Shown piece by piece: positions 1-12,100 of a stretch of 64,000 nt of DNA. Made by a program: the position numbers and the translations under genes. How positions within the stretch are numbered: position 1 is the stretch's first letter; every line of letters begins with the position of its first letter. Origin of the DNA: Ailanthus altissimus (taxonomy: Eukaryota > Streptophyta > Magnoliopsida > Sapindales > Simaroubaceae); assembly GCA_946807835.1 (NCBI GenBank), contig OX327697.1, positions 1,193,001 through 1,257,000 of the forward strand, in the 5' to 3' direction. The notes beneath the pieces were generated by a model. That model worked only from the letters and a program-made list of their open reading frames with translations. It made no database searches and was not told where the DNA came from.

Positions 1-368
1 TAAAATATTATTGAAGAACAAAAGTTTAAATTTTAGGGGCGCTGCTTTTGGCGCCAACTGAAATTGTAAATTGAGGCCTTCAAAATTGTCGTTTTATTTT
101 TAAACAAGAAGACGGCTTATCGTCTGTGAATTTATCCACAGGCTATTTGTCATTTATAAGTTTCCAAGAGAGATGATTTGTCGTCTCAAATCCTGTGAAC
201 CGGATAGAAACGACCAACAGGTTGCAGCCACGTAAGATTCCACAAGATACGAACCCGTGTACCCGCACACATCAGATTTCTCTTTAAAATTGAACTCTTT
301 AGCCACTGCAATGAAGTGAAGCCCAGTACAAGTTAGAAGGAACTCTAGTTTCACTGAATTAAGAAACC
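1..368. other. 5' flank of the flavoprotein gene
   Basis: No gene is seen here. The stretch directly upstream of the first ATG of the flavoprotein gene presumably holds its leader and proximal promoter. A 90-codon frame on the opposite strand (154-426) overlaps the first exon, has no recognisable similarity and is treated as chance. No certain TATA box or other promoter element could be fixed by eye. Confidence 0.5.
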
Positions 369-3300
369 ATGAACTTCTTCTCTTTAGCCCGCTTTGTCCC
401 TCAGTTTGGAGTCCCTTTAGAAGCACCCAGTATCAGAAGAAACTATAGATATCTTCTTGTAACCTCCAAGAAAAGAAAATTTACTACAAATGCCATCCCC
501 ATAAGTCAAATGGTGAGTTTTTTTTTTTTCTTAGAGGAGATGAAATTTATTTTCTTTTTGTAATTTTTGTTTGATGGGCAGTCAGGTGAAGAGCTATTGG
601 TGGTTGTTGGGGGAGGAGCAGCTGGAGTGTATGGAGCTATTAGAGCTAAGACCATGGCGCCTAAGCTTAACGTCATTGTTATAGAGAAAGGAAAGCCTCT
701 ATCAAAGGTTTTGTCTTTCTTCTTTTTCTTTCTTTTTTTTTTTCTTTTCGTTTATGTAAATATACATGGGATTTTACCCAGTTGGTGAATTTGTGATATT
801 GAGAGTTTTGAATTTGTTTTATTGTTGTTTGTTTATTGGCAGGTAAGAATTTCTGGGGGAGGAAGGTGCAATGTGACTAATGGGCATTGTGCTGACAATA
901 TGGTGAGAATTGTTTTTATTACTTGTAATATGGTGCAAAAAAAAAACAGTAATATGGATGAGTTTGCTTCTTAGTCATTTAGGTTTTGTATGCTAGAGCT
1001 AATGAAAAAGGTCATTTCCCAGTGCTAGGAGGGATGTTTTCTGTGTTATATCTCTTGTTGGTTGAATATTCACTATGCGAAGATTCATTGATTCAATTAT
1101 TAAGTTAGGATTTTGTGTAAATATAGTGAAGATAAGGAAGGAAGGATTGTGCATTGAAGTGTATTTTGTTGTAGATGACTTTCCGACTTTGGATTGGCTA
1201 ATTCCTTTTTAGATTTTGGCAGGGCAATATCCTAGGGGTCATAAAGAATTACGCGGATCTTTTTTCAACGTGCATGGCCCGGTGGATACCATGACCTGGT
1301 TTTCTAATCATGGGGTGGAACTGAAGGTTGTTTTTGAATCAGTTTCTCTTCTATTTCTTTCTTTCATTTTTTTTCCTTTTCTTGTGATTTATGCTTATGT
1401 GGCACAGACTGAGGTAGATGGAAGGGTGTTTCCTGTCAGTGATAGTTCTTCTACAGTAATTGATTGCCTTTTGTCTGAAGCAAAGCGTAAGGGGGGTATG
1501 TTTTCTAAGCTATTAAGTTGAATCCCTATTTTCTCCTTTTTAAGTGGCAACTGTGAAAATTACATGTTGCATCTTCGTCTTCGATGTCTTCTCATACTAA
1601 GGGTACATTCCTACTAATATCTTTTAACAATCACGGCTGTTGCATTTCAAAGAGAAAATTTTTTTGATTCCTGTTTTTTTTTTCATGCCTAAACTCATTC
1701 AATTTATTCCATGAAGAAACACTAAATAAATCTTTAGCTCTTAATGAGAGTGCCTTACATCCAAAGTCTATCCTAGTGCCCAATATTTTCTCAGATTTTA
1801 ATTACATAAATAACTAAAAGTGATATTAAGTTCATAATCAACTGATCTCGGGATCTCCTATGGATTTATATTCATTTTGTGATATGGAATCTATGTAAGT
1901 TGTCTGTATTAGTTGCTCCAACAGTTTTTCTGCAGACTGGCAAAGTTGTAACAACTGCATCTGCTGCTGCTGGAAAGTTCCTCCTCAAGGTTGAGAAGCG
2001 TACAATCAATTTGGTTGAATGTCTCGAAGCTGATTATCTACTAATTGCTAGTGGAAGTAGCCAGCAGGTTTGATCTATATTGGTGCATTTCCAATTTTAA
2101 GAGAGCTGAATTGAATTTCTTGATAAATCTTGTTGTTTCTTTTATAGGGTCATAGTCTTGCAGCTCAACTTGGTCATTCAATTGTAGATCCAGTACCTAG
2201 TTTATTCACTTTTAAGATCAAAGATTCACAGTTAGCAGAGTTGTCAGGGGTAATCTATTTTTTCCTTCTCATTTTGATTAAAATCAGTTAATTTTCTATC
2301 ATTTCTCCATCTTCATCCATCATTTTTTTTTCTTCTTTATTGATTAGGTGTCATTTCCCAAGGTCATAGCAAAGCTTAAGTTAGCAAATGTACAAAGGAA
2401 TAGTCCACATCTTACACAGGCAAGCTTTTCTCATCATTCTACTACTAACATTTAGTATTTAATAATGTATGTGACTCATAAAATTTTATGAAACTTTAGG
2501 TTGGCCCCATGTTAGTCACACATTGGGGACTTAGTGGGCCGGTAATTCTTCGGCTATCTGCTTGGGGTGCCCGTGATTTGTTCGGTTCAAGTTATAAAGG
2601 TAAGGACTCCATTTTATTTTAAACCATGAAATATATTCACTTTACACTTTTCCATTTTCAATTTTCTGGTATTTGGATGCAGGGATACTTTCTGTGGATT
2701 TTATACCTGATTTACACATAGAAGATATGAAGTCAATTCTTAGTCAACACAAGAATCGATTTGTGGTAATCCTTGATCTAATTATTGGCCAGCAAGCCTA
2801 ACAGTCATTTTCGTTAATAATTAATTGCACACATAGTTGAAGTGCTAACTATTTGCTTCAATATGAAAAATGTCGTGGTGAGCTTAGATTTGTGATAGTT
2901 AAAGAAAAATCCAAAATTTCTTGTGGGCTGTCAGATAAGCAGTAGTGTGGCAATTGAATTAAGCTTACTGTCAAATTAGGATATGGGATTGTAAAACTAA
3001 CTTGCTTCTGTTTTGTTTTACTTTGTTCCTTTTGAGTTAATTGCTTTCTTTTGATACATTCCTCTTCAGAAGCAAAAATTGCTCAATTCATGTCCCCAAG
3101 AATTCGGCCTTGTGAAGAGATTCTGGAAATATATTTTGAATCGTGAGGTATTGCATCTGTTTCAAGCTGAAAGATCATATATTATATATTCGTCATCTTA
3201 AAATATAACTTTTCCTCGTGGATGTGTATTTTTCTTGTCCATACCCAGGGTTTAAGTGGAGATACCTTGTGGTCTTCCATTTCAAATAACTCATTAATTT

Positions 3301-4030
3301 CCATTGCTCATCTTCTCAAGCATTGTACATTTGAAGTTACGGGGAAGGTAGGACTACCTATTGAAAAACTATTTGTTCTCTGTCTTCAACATTTGTCATG
3401 CTTTTCTGAGATGATATGCATTTATTTCTAATGAAGGGTCAATTTAAAGATGAATTTGTTACTGCTGGAGGCGTTCCCTTGTCAGAGGTTCTCTTTCTAT
3501 CTCTCTCTCTCTCTCTCTCTCGCACATGCAAATGGAAATATAACTTCTTTGGTATTTGCCTTCATGAAGATCTCTCTGAACACAATGGAAAGCAAAATAG
3601 ATCCTCACTTATTCTTTGCCGGAGAGGTAAAGCTCCGCATTACTGTCTTAGTTTTCATCTTCTTGATAGGGGTAGAAGAATCTTTTTGTATATCAATCAT
3701 GGTTGTGATACTCCCACTTCTTTTGGCTTCAATTCTTGACCCAAATGATTAGCAAGTACATAAATGAATTTTGAGACTCCTTCATGGTTATTAAATATTG
3801 AAATTATGTGCAGGTACTGAATGTCGATGGGGTGACTGGTGGCTTTAATTTCCAGGTGAGAAAGATATGATCTTTCAAGATGCAAACACTTACTTTTGAT
3901 ATGCAACAGAATATATATTCATTGCTGTCTATTCAATTTCATTTTCCAGAATGCTTGGTCTGGTGGATACATTGCTGGAACAAGTATCGGCAAATTATCA
4001 AACGAGGCTTCTTTAAGGTTAGGCTCATGA
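369..4030 (+). CDS. FAD/NAD(P)-dependent oxidoreductase, HI0933-like family, probably plastid-targeted
   Basis: Sixteen exons give 479 residues: 369-512, 582-707, 843-902, 1213-1326, 1408-1495, 1925-2067, 2148-2249, 2348-2419, 2500-2599, 2683-2765, 3070-3147, 3249-3347, 3437-3487, 3570-3626, 3814-3855, 3950-4030 (TGA). All junctions keep frame. Residues 1-48 are rich in Ser, Arg and Lys and poor in acidic residues, as in an organelle transit peptide. The FAD-binding Rossmann motif VVVGGGAAG is at residues 55-63. [12 protein letters not shown], typical of the HI0933/BaiN-like flavoprotein family, is at about 92-103. A THWGLSGP block and a C-terminal [15 protein letters not shown] block complete the family pattern. 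Plants have one such gene of unknown substrate (Arabidopsis At5g39940 is the likely counterpart, from memory). Intron 8 appears to use a GC donor. The start is the first in-frame ATG. Family assignment is strong; the reaction is unknown. Confidence 0.9.
3497..3522. repeat. (CT)n microsatellite in intron 13 of the flavoprotein gene
   Basis: An almost perfect CT dinucleotide run lies just after the donor site of the intron between exons 13 and 14. It is a likely polymorphic marker and has no evident function. Confidence 0.85.
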
Positions 4031-5290
4031 CTTGGAGATTCATAAGTTGCTGCTGTAGTGTACTTCACATACGCAACTTCAATAATTTGAAGTGTAAAAC
4101 TTGGTAACATATGTAGAAGTGGCATCAAATTTAGTATTAAACTTTAAATTTTTACGAGCTCAGGTCATAAGCTTCATGCTAGCTCACCTCCATTCCTTTC
4201 TTTACATAAAAGAGAACCTTACAACTAATTTTCAGGCTGTAATTAGATTTTATATTCTCAAGTAATATTCTTAGATGTTAACAAAAGATATGTGACATTC
4301 TTTTCGAAAGCTCCACAAAAGCCATAAGCCAACCAAATCATTGATGGTGCTAATGAAAAGTTGGGTATCTTTGTAAAATTTGTTTGGACGTGAAACCAAC
4401 AGGACATACTTAAAGCAGAAAATGCTTCATGATTAGGATGTGAAGCATCAAAAGGAACTAAAGTTGTGAAATGGAAAAGGGCAAATATAAAAAAAAAAAA
4501 ATGTTGGAAGAAAAAGACTTGATGAAAGCCCACGAGAAACTACTTTTATTGAAACCTTCAATCCCCACTATCGAATGTGGAGGAAAGTAGGTATGGGTAT
4601 TTTCATCAAGGTCCTTAATTTTTGAATCCCTTTTCTCGTTTTTCGAAGATGAGTGTTCTTTGACAAATAAGTACCTACACTTTTTAATGCTTAAGCTCAT
4701 CACTTAGATCCTTTAGTCAAATTATTTCTTTTTTTTCTAAGATTGGGCTTGAAAATTTTGGCCAATTGTAGGGCATGAAATCAAATCTATAAGTAGGTAA
4801 GAATTCATAGTGCATTCATTGTACAACAAAAAATTCTATCATACTGCTTAAATTGTAGCTTATGACAGGATGTAATTTATATACCTTATTGAATGCAAAA
4901 ATTAAAAAAAAAATTAATTGTTTTTGTTGTTTTACAAAAACAAAAGTGGGTCCTTATAGATATCTATGTTGAATACTAACAAACGGCAAGAATTTCGAAC
5001 TTGATGAATTAAAATTTGAACCTACCTCTTAAGGTCGAGGGATGAAACCTACATCCTAAGAGAGAAATGTTTCTAAAGCCCTACATCCTAAGGAGAAACA
5101 TTTCTCCTTTTCGTTGTCTCGCATAGTTTTCAACTAATTTAATCATCGAAAAAAATAATTGTTAAACTTTTTTAGTTTAGTTTAAGTGTCTTAAACACTC
5201 TAACTTTAAAATTACTTGAAAATCTTTGTTCTGTCGATGTCTACATTTTCTTTTGATAGAAAGATAGACAAAATAGTACTTAACCCCTAT
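4031..5290. other. Intergenic DNA downstream of the flavoprotein gene
   Basis: No gene is supported. The first few hundred bases must include the 3' UTR. The opposite-strand frames of 80-91 codons around 4258-4703 have no family motif and low-complexity composition, and look like chance. No defined repeat boundary was found. Confidence 0.5.
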
Positions 5291-5294
5291 TCTT

Positions 5295-5560
5295 TCGTCT
5301 TTTGTTTTTTTTTCTTTTTTTCTTTCTTATTTTTTCTTCTTCTCACTTCTCTTTTTTTCCATACACTTCCTTCTTTTTGCTTTCTTTTTTTCTTCTTTTT
5401 TCTTTTTTCTTCTCTTTTTTCCGTGCACTTCTTCTTTTTTTCTTTTTCTTCTTTAACACGGGTCTTCTTCATTGTTTTCCAAAAAAAAATACGGTGAAGA
5501 AGAAAAAAATAGGAAAAGAAGATGGTGAAAATTTTTTTAAGAAAAAAATAAATTCAAAAT
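5295..5560. repeat. Homopyrimidine tract followed by a purine-rich tract
   Basis: 5295-5460 is almost all T and C on the + strand, in runs of T broken by single C. From about 5480 to 5560 the strand switches to A/G-rich. Phe/Leu-rich or Lys-rich open frames across it are artefacts of composition. A second purine-rich tract lies at about 5718-5780. The adjacent pyrimidine and purine stretches could fold back on each other imperfectly. Confidence 0.7.
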
Positions 5561-7183
5561 GAATTTAATGTTTGTTGAAAAATATGTGAAATTGAATTTT
5601 AATTTGAGGAAAGAGGTTGGGTTGAATTTTTTAGATTTTTTTAAAATAGTACTAGACTCAAATGAGTTTGGAATTAATGACTCATTTAAAAATTATTGTT
5701 GAACTTAATTAATTTGGTAAAAGAAAAAGAAGAAGGAGAAGAAGAAGAAATTGATTTTGTGAAAAAAAAAAAAAAGAAGTAAAAGTGTTGGAAAATTAAT
5801 TTTGTGAAATTGGGCATCTTAATTTTTTTCCCAAAAAAAAGTCATATTTTTTTAAAAAAATAACTGATAAAGAAGAAGAATAGGCTGCAACTTTTGACTT
5901 TTTCGTTTTTTGTTTTTTTATTTAAAGAAAAAATAAAAAAGGGTAAAATTGTAGCTTTTTGTTTTTAAAAAAATCATGTCAAAAAAATAACAAACACTAA
6001 TAAACGAGATTTTTTAGATAATTTTAAAATTAAATGAGTATTTAAAGCATTTGAGTCAAATTAAGAAGATCTAATAATCTTTTACTCAGAAAAAAGAGTG
6101 ACTATACATATAACAACAATCAAGTGGAAAGGGAGCATTTGAGTCAAATTAAGAAGGGCTAATAATCTTTTGTGATTAATTTTAAAATATCACTGTCACC
6201 TTTTTTATTTCTCTAAAGTGTCCCACCATAAACGTAATAAAGATAAACATGAAGGATCTAATTGAAAATATCCCTAATTAGAAAAGAAGGTATGAAAGAA
6301 CATCCTCGTAAGCCGCCACTAAGATATAGTCGCTACTTGAGAGCCAACTCCTCTCCAACAACTTGAGTACTTGACCCCGCGTCAATTAATCATTTAATTA
6401 ATTATTAATTAATCATCTAATCCCCTACTAATTAAACGCGGTCCCATAAATAAATAATTAAATACCAACCACCAAAAAACCTTATTCATAATTCAAATAA
6501 TAATATTCATTTGATCACCGCCGCCACCATAAATCATTCCACGCGTATGATTAAGAAATTTTTCTTGTAATTTTCAATCGTTGAAACTAATAAATTTACT
6601 ATTAGGTTGGTCCAACACAAATCTTGAACATATTACATATAAAAAAATTATATAATTATTGTGATTTTATATTGACTAGTACGAGCCTCCTTTATAGTTA
6701 GATATTTGTTTTTAAAGTAAAATTTCCATACTCCTTAACTTAAGTTAAGGATTTGAATCCTAACGAATTTTTTTTTTCAATTATTAAAAGGTTAGTTTTA
6801 GCCTCTTTAATTTTTTTAAAGATTATTTAGTTAATTATATTAATATTAATTTATAACTTTATTTGAAGATTAATTTTAACCTCTTCAACTGTTTAGAGGA
6901 TTGTTTAATTGGTTACATTGCTATTACTTAATAGATAGATGATTTATTTAGTTGATTGTATTATTATTAGTTGATATTTAAATTATAATATTATAATCAT
7001 TTAAAAGTTAAGGTTTAAGATCGAAATTTGAGATGCAGTACTAATATAATATATATATATATATATGAACCTTCTTTTAGAATATTAATATTTAAAAACC
7101 ATAAAAGAAGTTTGAAAATGAATAACAAAAAAAAGTATTAAGTGTATCTTAAGGGTTTAATTAGATCAAGAGGGGTCTACAAT
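5561..7183. other. AT-rich intergenic DNA
   Basis: No gene is seen. It contains poly-A/poly-T runs, a direct repeat (6045-6172) and a short (TA)n run near 7050-7067. There is no coding evidence on either strand. Confidence 0.5.
6045..6172. repeat. Pair of short direct repeats (about 35 bp)
   Basis: A roughly 35-bp segment around GCATTTGAGTCAAATTAAGA occurs at about 6048-6083 and again at about 6138-6172, with only a few differences. The period is about 90 bp. The origin is unknown; it may be a degraded local duplication. Confidence 0.7.
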
Positions 7184-7342
7184 AAATTTTATGATATTCT
7201 TATTACATAATAATTTTTGTCTATTTTATTAAAAAAATTGGGTTTGCATGTTTTTTTAAAAATAATTTTAAGAGTTTGTATGTCATTTTTTTTGTTAAAA
7301 TAGACAAAAATTATTATTTGATAAGAGTGTCGATGAAATTTT
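7184..7342. repeat. MITE-like inverted repeat with 54-56 bp arms
   Basis: The left arm 7184-7237 and right arm 7287-7342 are reverse complements over about 55 bp with roughly nine mismatches or small gaps. The best-conserved core is AATAATTTTTGTCTATTTTA. The loop is about 50 bp. The folded-back structure with no coding capacity fits a small non-autonomous DNA element (MITE), but I could not identify a target-site duplication or a family. Confidence 0.5.
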
Positions 7343-8639
7343 TAAAACTATTAAAATTTACATATCTATTTTCTAGAATTTTAAGATCTATATATATTTT
7401 CTATTATTTCAATTTTTTTTTTATTTTCATTGACCAACCTATCACACCAATATCTTTTGTAAATTATTTTTAATAATTTTACCAATATAAAGTTTAATTA
7501 TATTTTAACACTTAGTAAAAGATACATGACTTATTAAAATTTCAAAAACAATTTTAAAAAATTAATTCAATAAATTACGTAATTTATTATATAATAAATA
7601 ATATTATCACATAATATTATCTATCAATTCACAATTTTTATACAATTTAGTTGTACTACAAAATGTGAATATGTATTCAAAATTTTTTCATATAATATAT
7701 TACGTTTCCTACTACATTATTTATATCTTTTAAAATCATCAAATATCAAGTTTTTAAAATATAAATTTTGTACCCTATCATAATTTCACACAATATTATT
7801 AAAAGACCGCGACTTATCAAATACCAAGTTTTAATTATTTCTTGACTTATCAAAGATGATCACTTGGTCAAAACTAAGTCAAACGTCGGCACAAACTTTA
7901 CGTTGAATAATCATATGCTTGGACCGACAATAAATCAATAAAAGAAACATTTCACACATTATTATTTTATTTGACCACATTTTTTTTAGCTACAAATAAT
8001 AATAATAATTAAAGAACGTGATGCTGAACAGAAAGCACAAACCCATTATCCCTCTGTAAGGGGTACTAACACTGTCACCCCCTCAGATTAGTATAAATTA
8101 ATTTTGATAATAATTTTGGTCTTACTTACACTGTAACTCCTTTTATTTAATTAAAAAGATAAAAATATCCTTAATCTCTATCACAGTTAAAGAGCAAATA
8201 ATGAATATTCACATTAAAATGAATGGTTATCTTGATTAATTAGAAATAAAACAAGTAAGAAATTTTTTATTGAATTATGTTCTTATTTAAAAGTGAATAT
8301 ACCTCAATTTCAGGAAATAATATTTTCTCCCAATTTTCAAAATAAGTAATTCTATTGGACCTATATCCTTTTTAGGTTCAATAGAATTCTCTTATTAGTT
8401 GAAAATTTTTAGTTATCTTAATAATAATTTATTATTTTTATTTTCATTTCAACAAATAAATTTTTTTCACATAAGAATCGTGATGCCTTTTCATGGGATC
8501 ACAGATCTCTATATTAGTTCTTATTTGTGATGCACAATTACATAAAATAAAATGTAGGTAGCAATTATAATTGATTTGATAGAAAAAGAAAAGGAATGGT
8601 ATATATTTTTATAGGAAACTTTTCATTAAAGTGTAATTA
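7343..8639. other. AT-rich intergenic DNA
   Basis: No gene is seen. The stretch is very AT-rich with many A/T runs and one clear hairpin (8341-8395). It may include distal promoter sequence of the VIH gene that starts at 9155. Confidence 0.5.
8341..8395. repeat. Short hairpin with about 23-bp arms
   Basis: The arm 8341-8363 (core AATTCTATTGGACCTA) pairs with 8372-8395 (TAGGTTCAATAGAATT) across an 8-base loop, with about three mismatches or bulges. It may be a MITE remnant or a hairpin-forming promoter-distal element. No function can be assigned. Confidence 0.6.
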
Positions 8640-9154
8640 ATGATAATTTCAGGGGATAAAAGTGTTAATATCCCCTCCATAAATAAATCCAAAACAACCG
8701 TACTAACGTTTTCCACGTCACCATCCTCTTCTACTTGCCCCTGCATATTCTGGAATCCAAAATCTTTTATCTCCAAACATGCCTTTTATAAAATAATAAT
8801 ATCCAACAAAAATAAAATAATTATTTTTCCTTTTTTATCACTATTTTTCATTCCAACTCTCCTTTTTTTTTTTCTTTAAACTTTTCTATTTTATTGCTTC
8901 TACAATGCGTTTCAGCTTTTCGCTTGAATCTCGTGAAGCTAAAAAACACCAAAGGCTCACCGTTTTTTTGGCCCTCGCTCTCAACCACGTGATCTCGCTT
9001 TATTTGGACGGTGCGGATACGTTGAGCTTTTCTCAACTTCTTCCAGATTCATGCGAGGCTCTACTACCTGTACGTGTTTGCTTTAAAACGACACTCCGTT
9101 CGCTCCCTGTCGCTGTCGTTTTAGAAGAAGAAAGAAACAGAGACACAGAGAGAG
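8640..9154 (+). promoter_or_regulatory. Proximal promoter and leader of the VIH gene, with a G-box and possible overlapping uORF
   Basis: This is the region immediately upstream of the VIH start codon. It contains a G-box core CACGTG at 8986-8991. An upstream ATG at 8905 opens an 86-codon frame that ends at 9165, overlapping the VIH start (9155) by 11 nt in another frame. Whether the G-box is promoter and the upstream frame transcribed depends on the transcription start, which is not known. A CT/GAA-rich stretch precedes the start codon, common in plant leaders. Confidence 0.45.
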
Positions 9155-12100
9155 ATGGCGGTTGACGAAGGAGATGTAGTTAAAAAGATAACTGTCGGTG
9201 TGTGTGTCATGGAAAAGAAGGTGAAATGTGGCTTCGAGGTTCTTTTTCTTCTTCATTATTATTGTTATTCTTCTTCTTCTTCTTTATTTTGCGTATTATT
9301 ATTGTTTTTACGTATTTGCTTGTATGTATTTACAGGTGTTTTCGGCGCCGATGGAGCAGATTCTGGAGAGACTGCAAGCGTTTGGTGAATTTGAGGTAAA
9401 TGAATATTATTATTATTATTTGTTATTTGAATGCTTGCTACTGTCAGTGTTAATGTTATGTTAATGGAATCCTGTCATGTTATAGATCGTACATTTTGGA
9501 GATAAGGTGATTCTCGAAGATCCGATTGAAAAGTACGTGCACTTCGTCATAGTTAATAGATTTTTTTTTAAAAAAATTATGATCTCATTGTTGTTATTAG
9601 TTAATCAAACAACTATTGCTTGTCCAGTTCTGAATTTTTTTTTTTAGATAATAGCAAAAAAAATTTTAAGTGGTAAAAAGAAGTTGAAATGCTTAAAGTG
9701 GTTTGTGATGGCATATTTTTTCACTATATTTCTTGAGATAGGAGATCTAGCATATTATACTTTGGCTGAAATAAGTAGATATGCGTTTTTTGATATGAAA
9801 ATTTGTGGATTTGTTTATTTATTTATGTAGTTTTTTGTTTAGGTCTTCCTTTATCGTATTTGTTGGAACTCTGTTTCCATTGTGAAAACAGAGTACTCTG
9901 CTTTTTCACTTTACTTTACATTTTAATAACTTATTGAAGAAATTAGAACTAATTGATTGATAACATTTCATTTTTGTTTCTCAAGTGATCCACATGTTTG
10001 TAGATGCATATGCCCAGTACAAAAATTGGCAGTCAAAGTAGTCAAAATAAACTGTTCTGCAAAAATGTTGCATTCGCATATTGACATGTGATTGGTCATC
10101 AAGTTGGCGACTGGGGCCAATGTTAATCATATACGTATTCTTTTTAGGTGCATAGTGTCCTCAGAATTGAAATTATGGTTGGTCTTGGGAGAGTACTGAT
10201 TGTTGCAATCATTTGCTTATTCCAGGTGGCCAATCTGTGATTGCTTGATTGCATTCTATTCCTCTGGTTATCCCCTTGAAAAGGCTGAGGCATATGCTGC
10301 ACTAAGGAAGTAAGTAATGCTTTAAGACTAAATTTGTTGGTTTATAATGGTTTTGAATTTCCCTCATCATTTTAATTTTTTCTTTTTCTTGGCTAATTGT
10401 GGCCTCTTTTTAATATTTTCTGTGCATTTGGAATATGCCTTTTTTTTGGGCTTAAGAGTTTATTTTATCTCTTAAAAAGCATTTATTGTCCTGTTTTGCC
10501 CATGCTTGTGTATCTTAAAGATTGTGCTCTCATTCAGTCAATTGTCATCATTACTTGCCTATGAATCTAGTACTTATTACCTCATCCAATGTATAACTAC
10601 TGAGTCTGCGTGAATCTTTTGAATCTGTTTCAACACTTTATTGTTACATGACATTAAAGTAGCTGGTTTTATGGTGTTTTTGTGAAGCTTCTTTTACACT
10701 GCATCCATCTTTGTACTCATCTTTGAAACTTCTCATGCTTTATCAACAGACCTTTCCTGGTAAATGAATTGGAGCCGCAACATCTCCTTCATGACCGGAG
10801 GAAGGTTTATGAGGTATACATTCTGAACTTCCAGATAATTCTCTGGGTTTGGATTCTTTATATGGTTATGCATTCTCTTGAAGCATGTCCCTAAGAATTT
10901 TGCTTTCACCTCCTTAATAATCTCACCATGCTTGTTGTTTAACTAAAAAGACTTTGTTCTTGCTTCTATGCTGTATGGGCAAGATTACTTATGTGGTAAA
11001 AGTCATTATAAACCCTAAAGAAAATTTTGATTATACTTATTGGAGTTTTTCCTAAATCCTTTGGACCATCAAGCTGAACCATGATTTAGAGTTTAACGTT
11101 TTGCATGTGTGTGTTTTAAGTATGTGTAATGTTTTTCCTAAATCCTTTGGACCATCATTGTGATTTGAAGCTCTTCTTTCATCTGCAGAAAGGAAATAAC
11201 TTAACTGTATCTTATTTGTTTTTGTTTAATGTTTTCATTGTTCTGGCAATTCAAGGAAATAGACTGATATATTATTTCTGTGGATCCCAGCGACTTGAAA
11301 AGTTTGGAATCCCTGTTCCAAGATATGCCCTTGTAAATCGAGAAGTAGCATATCAAGAGCTGGATTATTTTATCGAGGAAGAAGATTTTGTTGAGCTTCA
11401 TGGGCAACGTTTTTGGAAGCCATTTGTAGAGAAGCCTGTGTACGGTGAGCTTGCTCTTTTTTGTGTATCAAAAACTTGTTGCTTCTTTTTTCTCGTTTCT
11501 CTGCCTTTTTAAGCCTTAAACTTTCTTGCCAAAAGCATATAACAAATTCTTAAATTTTGGCTAGTTAAAATATCTCTATTGTGAGATTTGATCACAGATT
11601 CTTCACTTGAATCACTTTGGCACTTAAAAGATTAATATTGTTTATGTATTTTTTATAATGTGGGGTGGTGAAACAAACAGTTCTCGTATGGTAGTGCCTT
11701 GCAAAATACTTGTGTATGTCATCCACCGATGTTATTCTTTATTATTGTTAATTTTGTGTGAATTTCACTGTGTCCATTACCAATTTGTGGTAGTTATAGT
11801 AATTATGCAATCTTTTTCTTGATTAGTTCTGTCTTGTCTTTTTGGAAGCAAAATAATACATGGATACTCATTTCATTTGTAATTCAATTTCAGAATCTTG
11901 AAACCTTGTAAAAAGCAATACTTTTTACCAAAAAAAGAAATGAAAACTGAAATGTAACATTTGATTTTGTTCTGGAGTTTTCTCAGTAACAGTTTGGATA
12001 GTAAACACATAAAGACAAGTAAAGTCTCAAGCCTTGCATTACTAGTTCAGTGAGCCTTCCTAGTTTATAATTTGTACCGTAAATTAAATAATTCATAATA

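Noticed and set aside
154..426. 90-codon frame on the minus strand at the window start
   Set aside because: No family motif; it overlaps the first exon of the flavoprotein gene in antisense and is explained by chance.
1936..2067. Acceptor at 1935 (CTGCAG) for flavoprotein exon 6
   Set aside because: It would break the frame. The upstream acceptor at 1924 (CAACAG) restores phase and adds the expected VFLQ before TGK.
5216..5562. Phe-rich (+) and Lys-rich (-) open frames
   Set aside because: They are translations of the T/C-rich tract and have no protein features beyond composition.
10006..10297. GCATATGC sequences resembling the P1BS phosphate-response site in VIH
   Set aside because: One lies in intron 3 and one inside coding exon 4; the 8-bp motif is too frequent in AT-rich DNA to support regulation.
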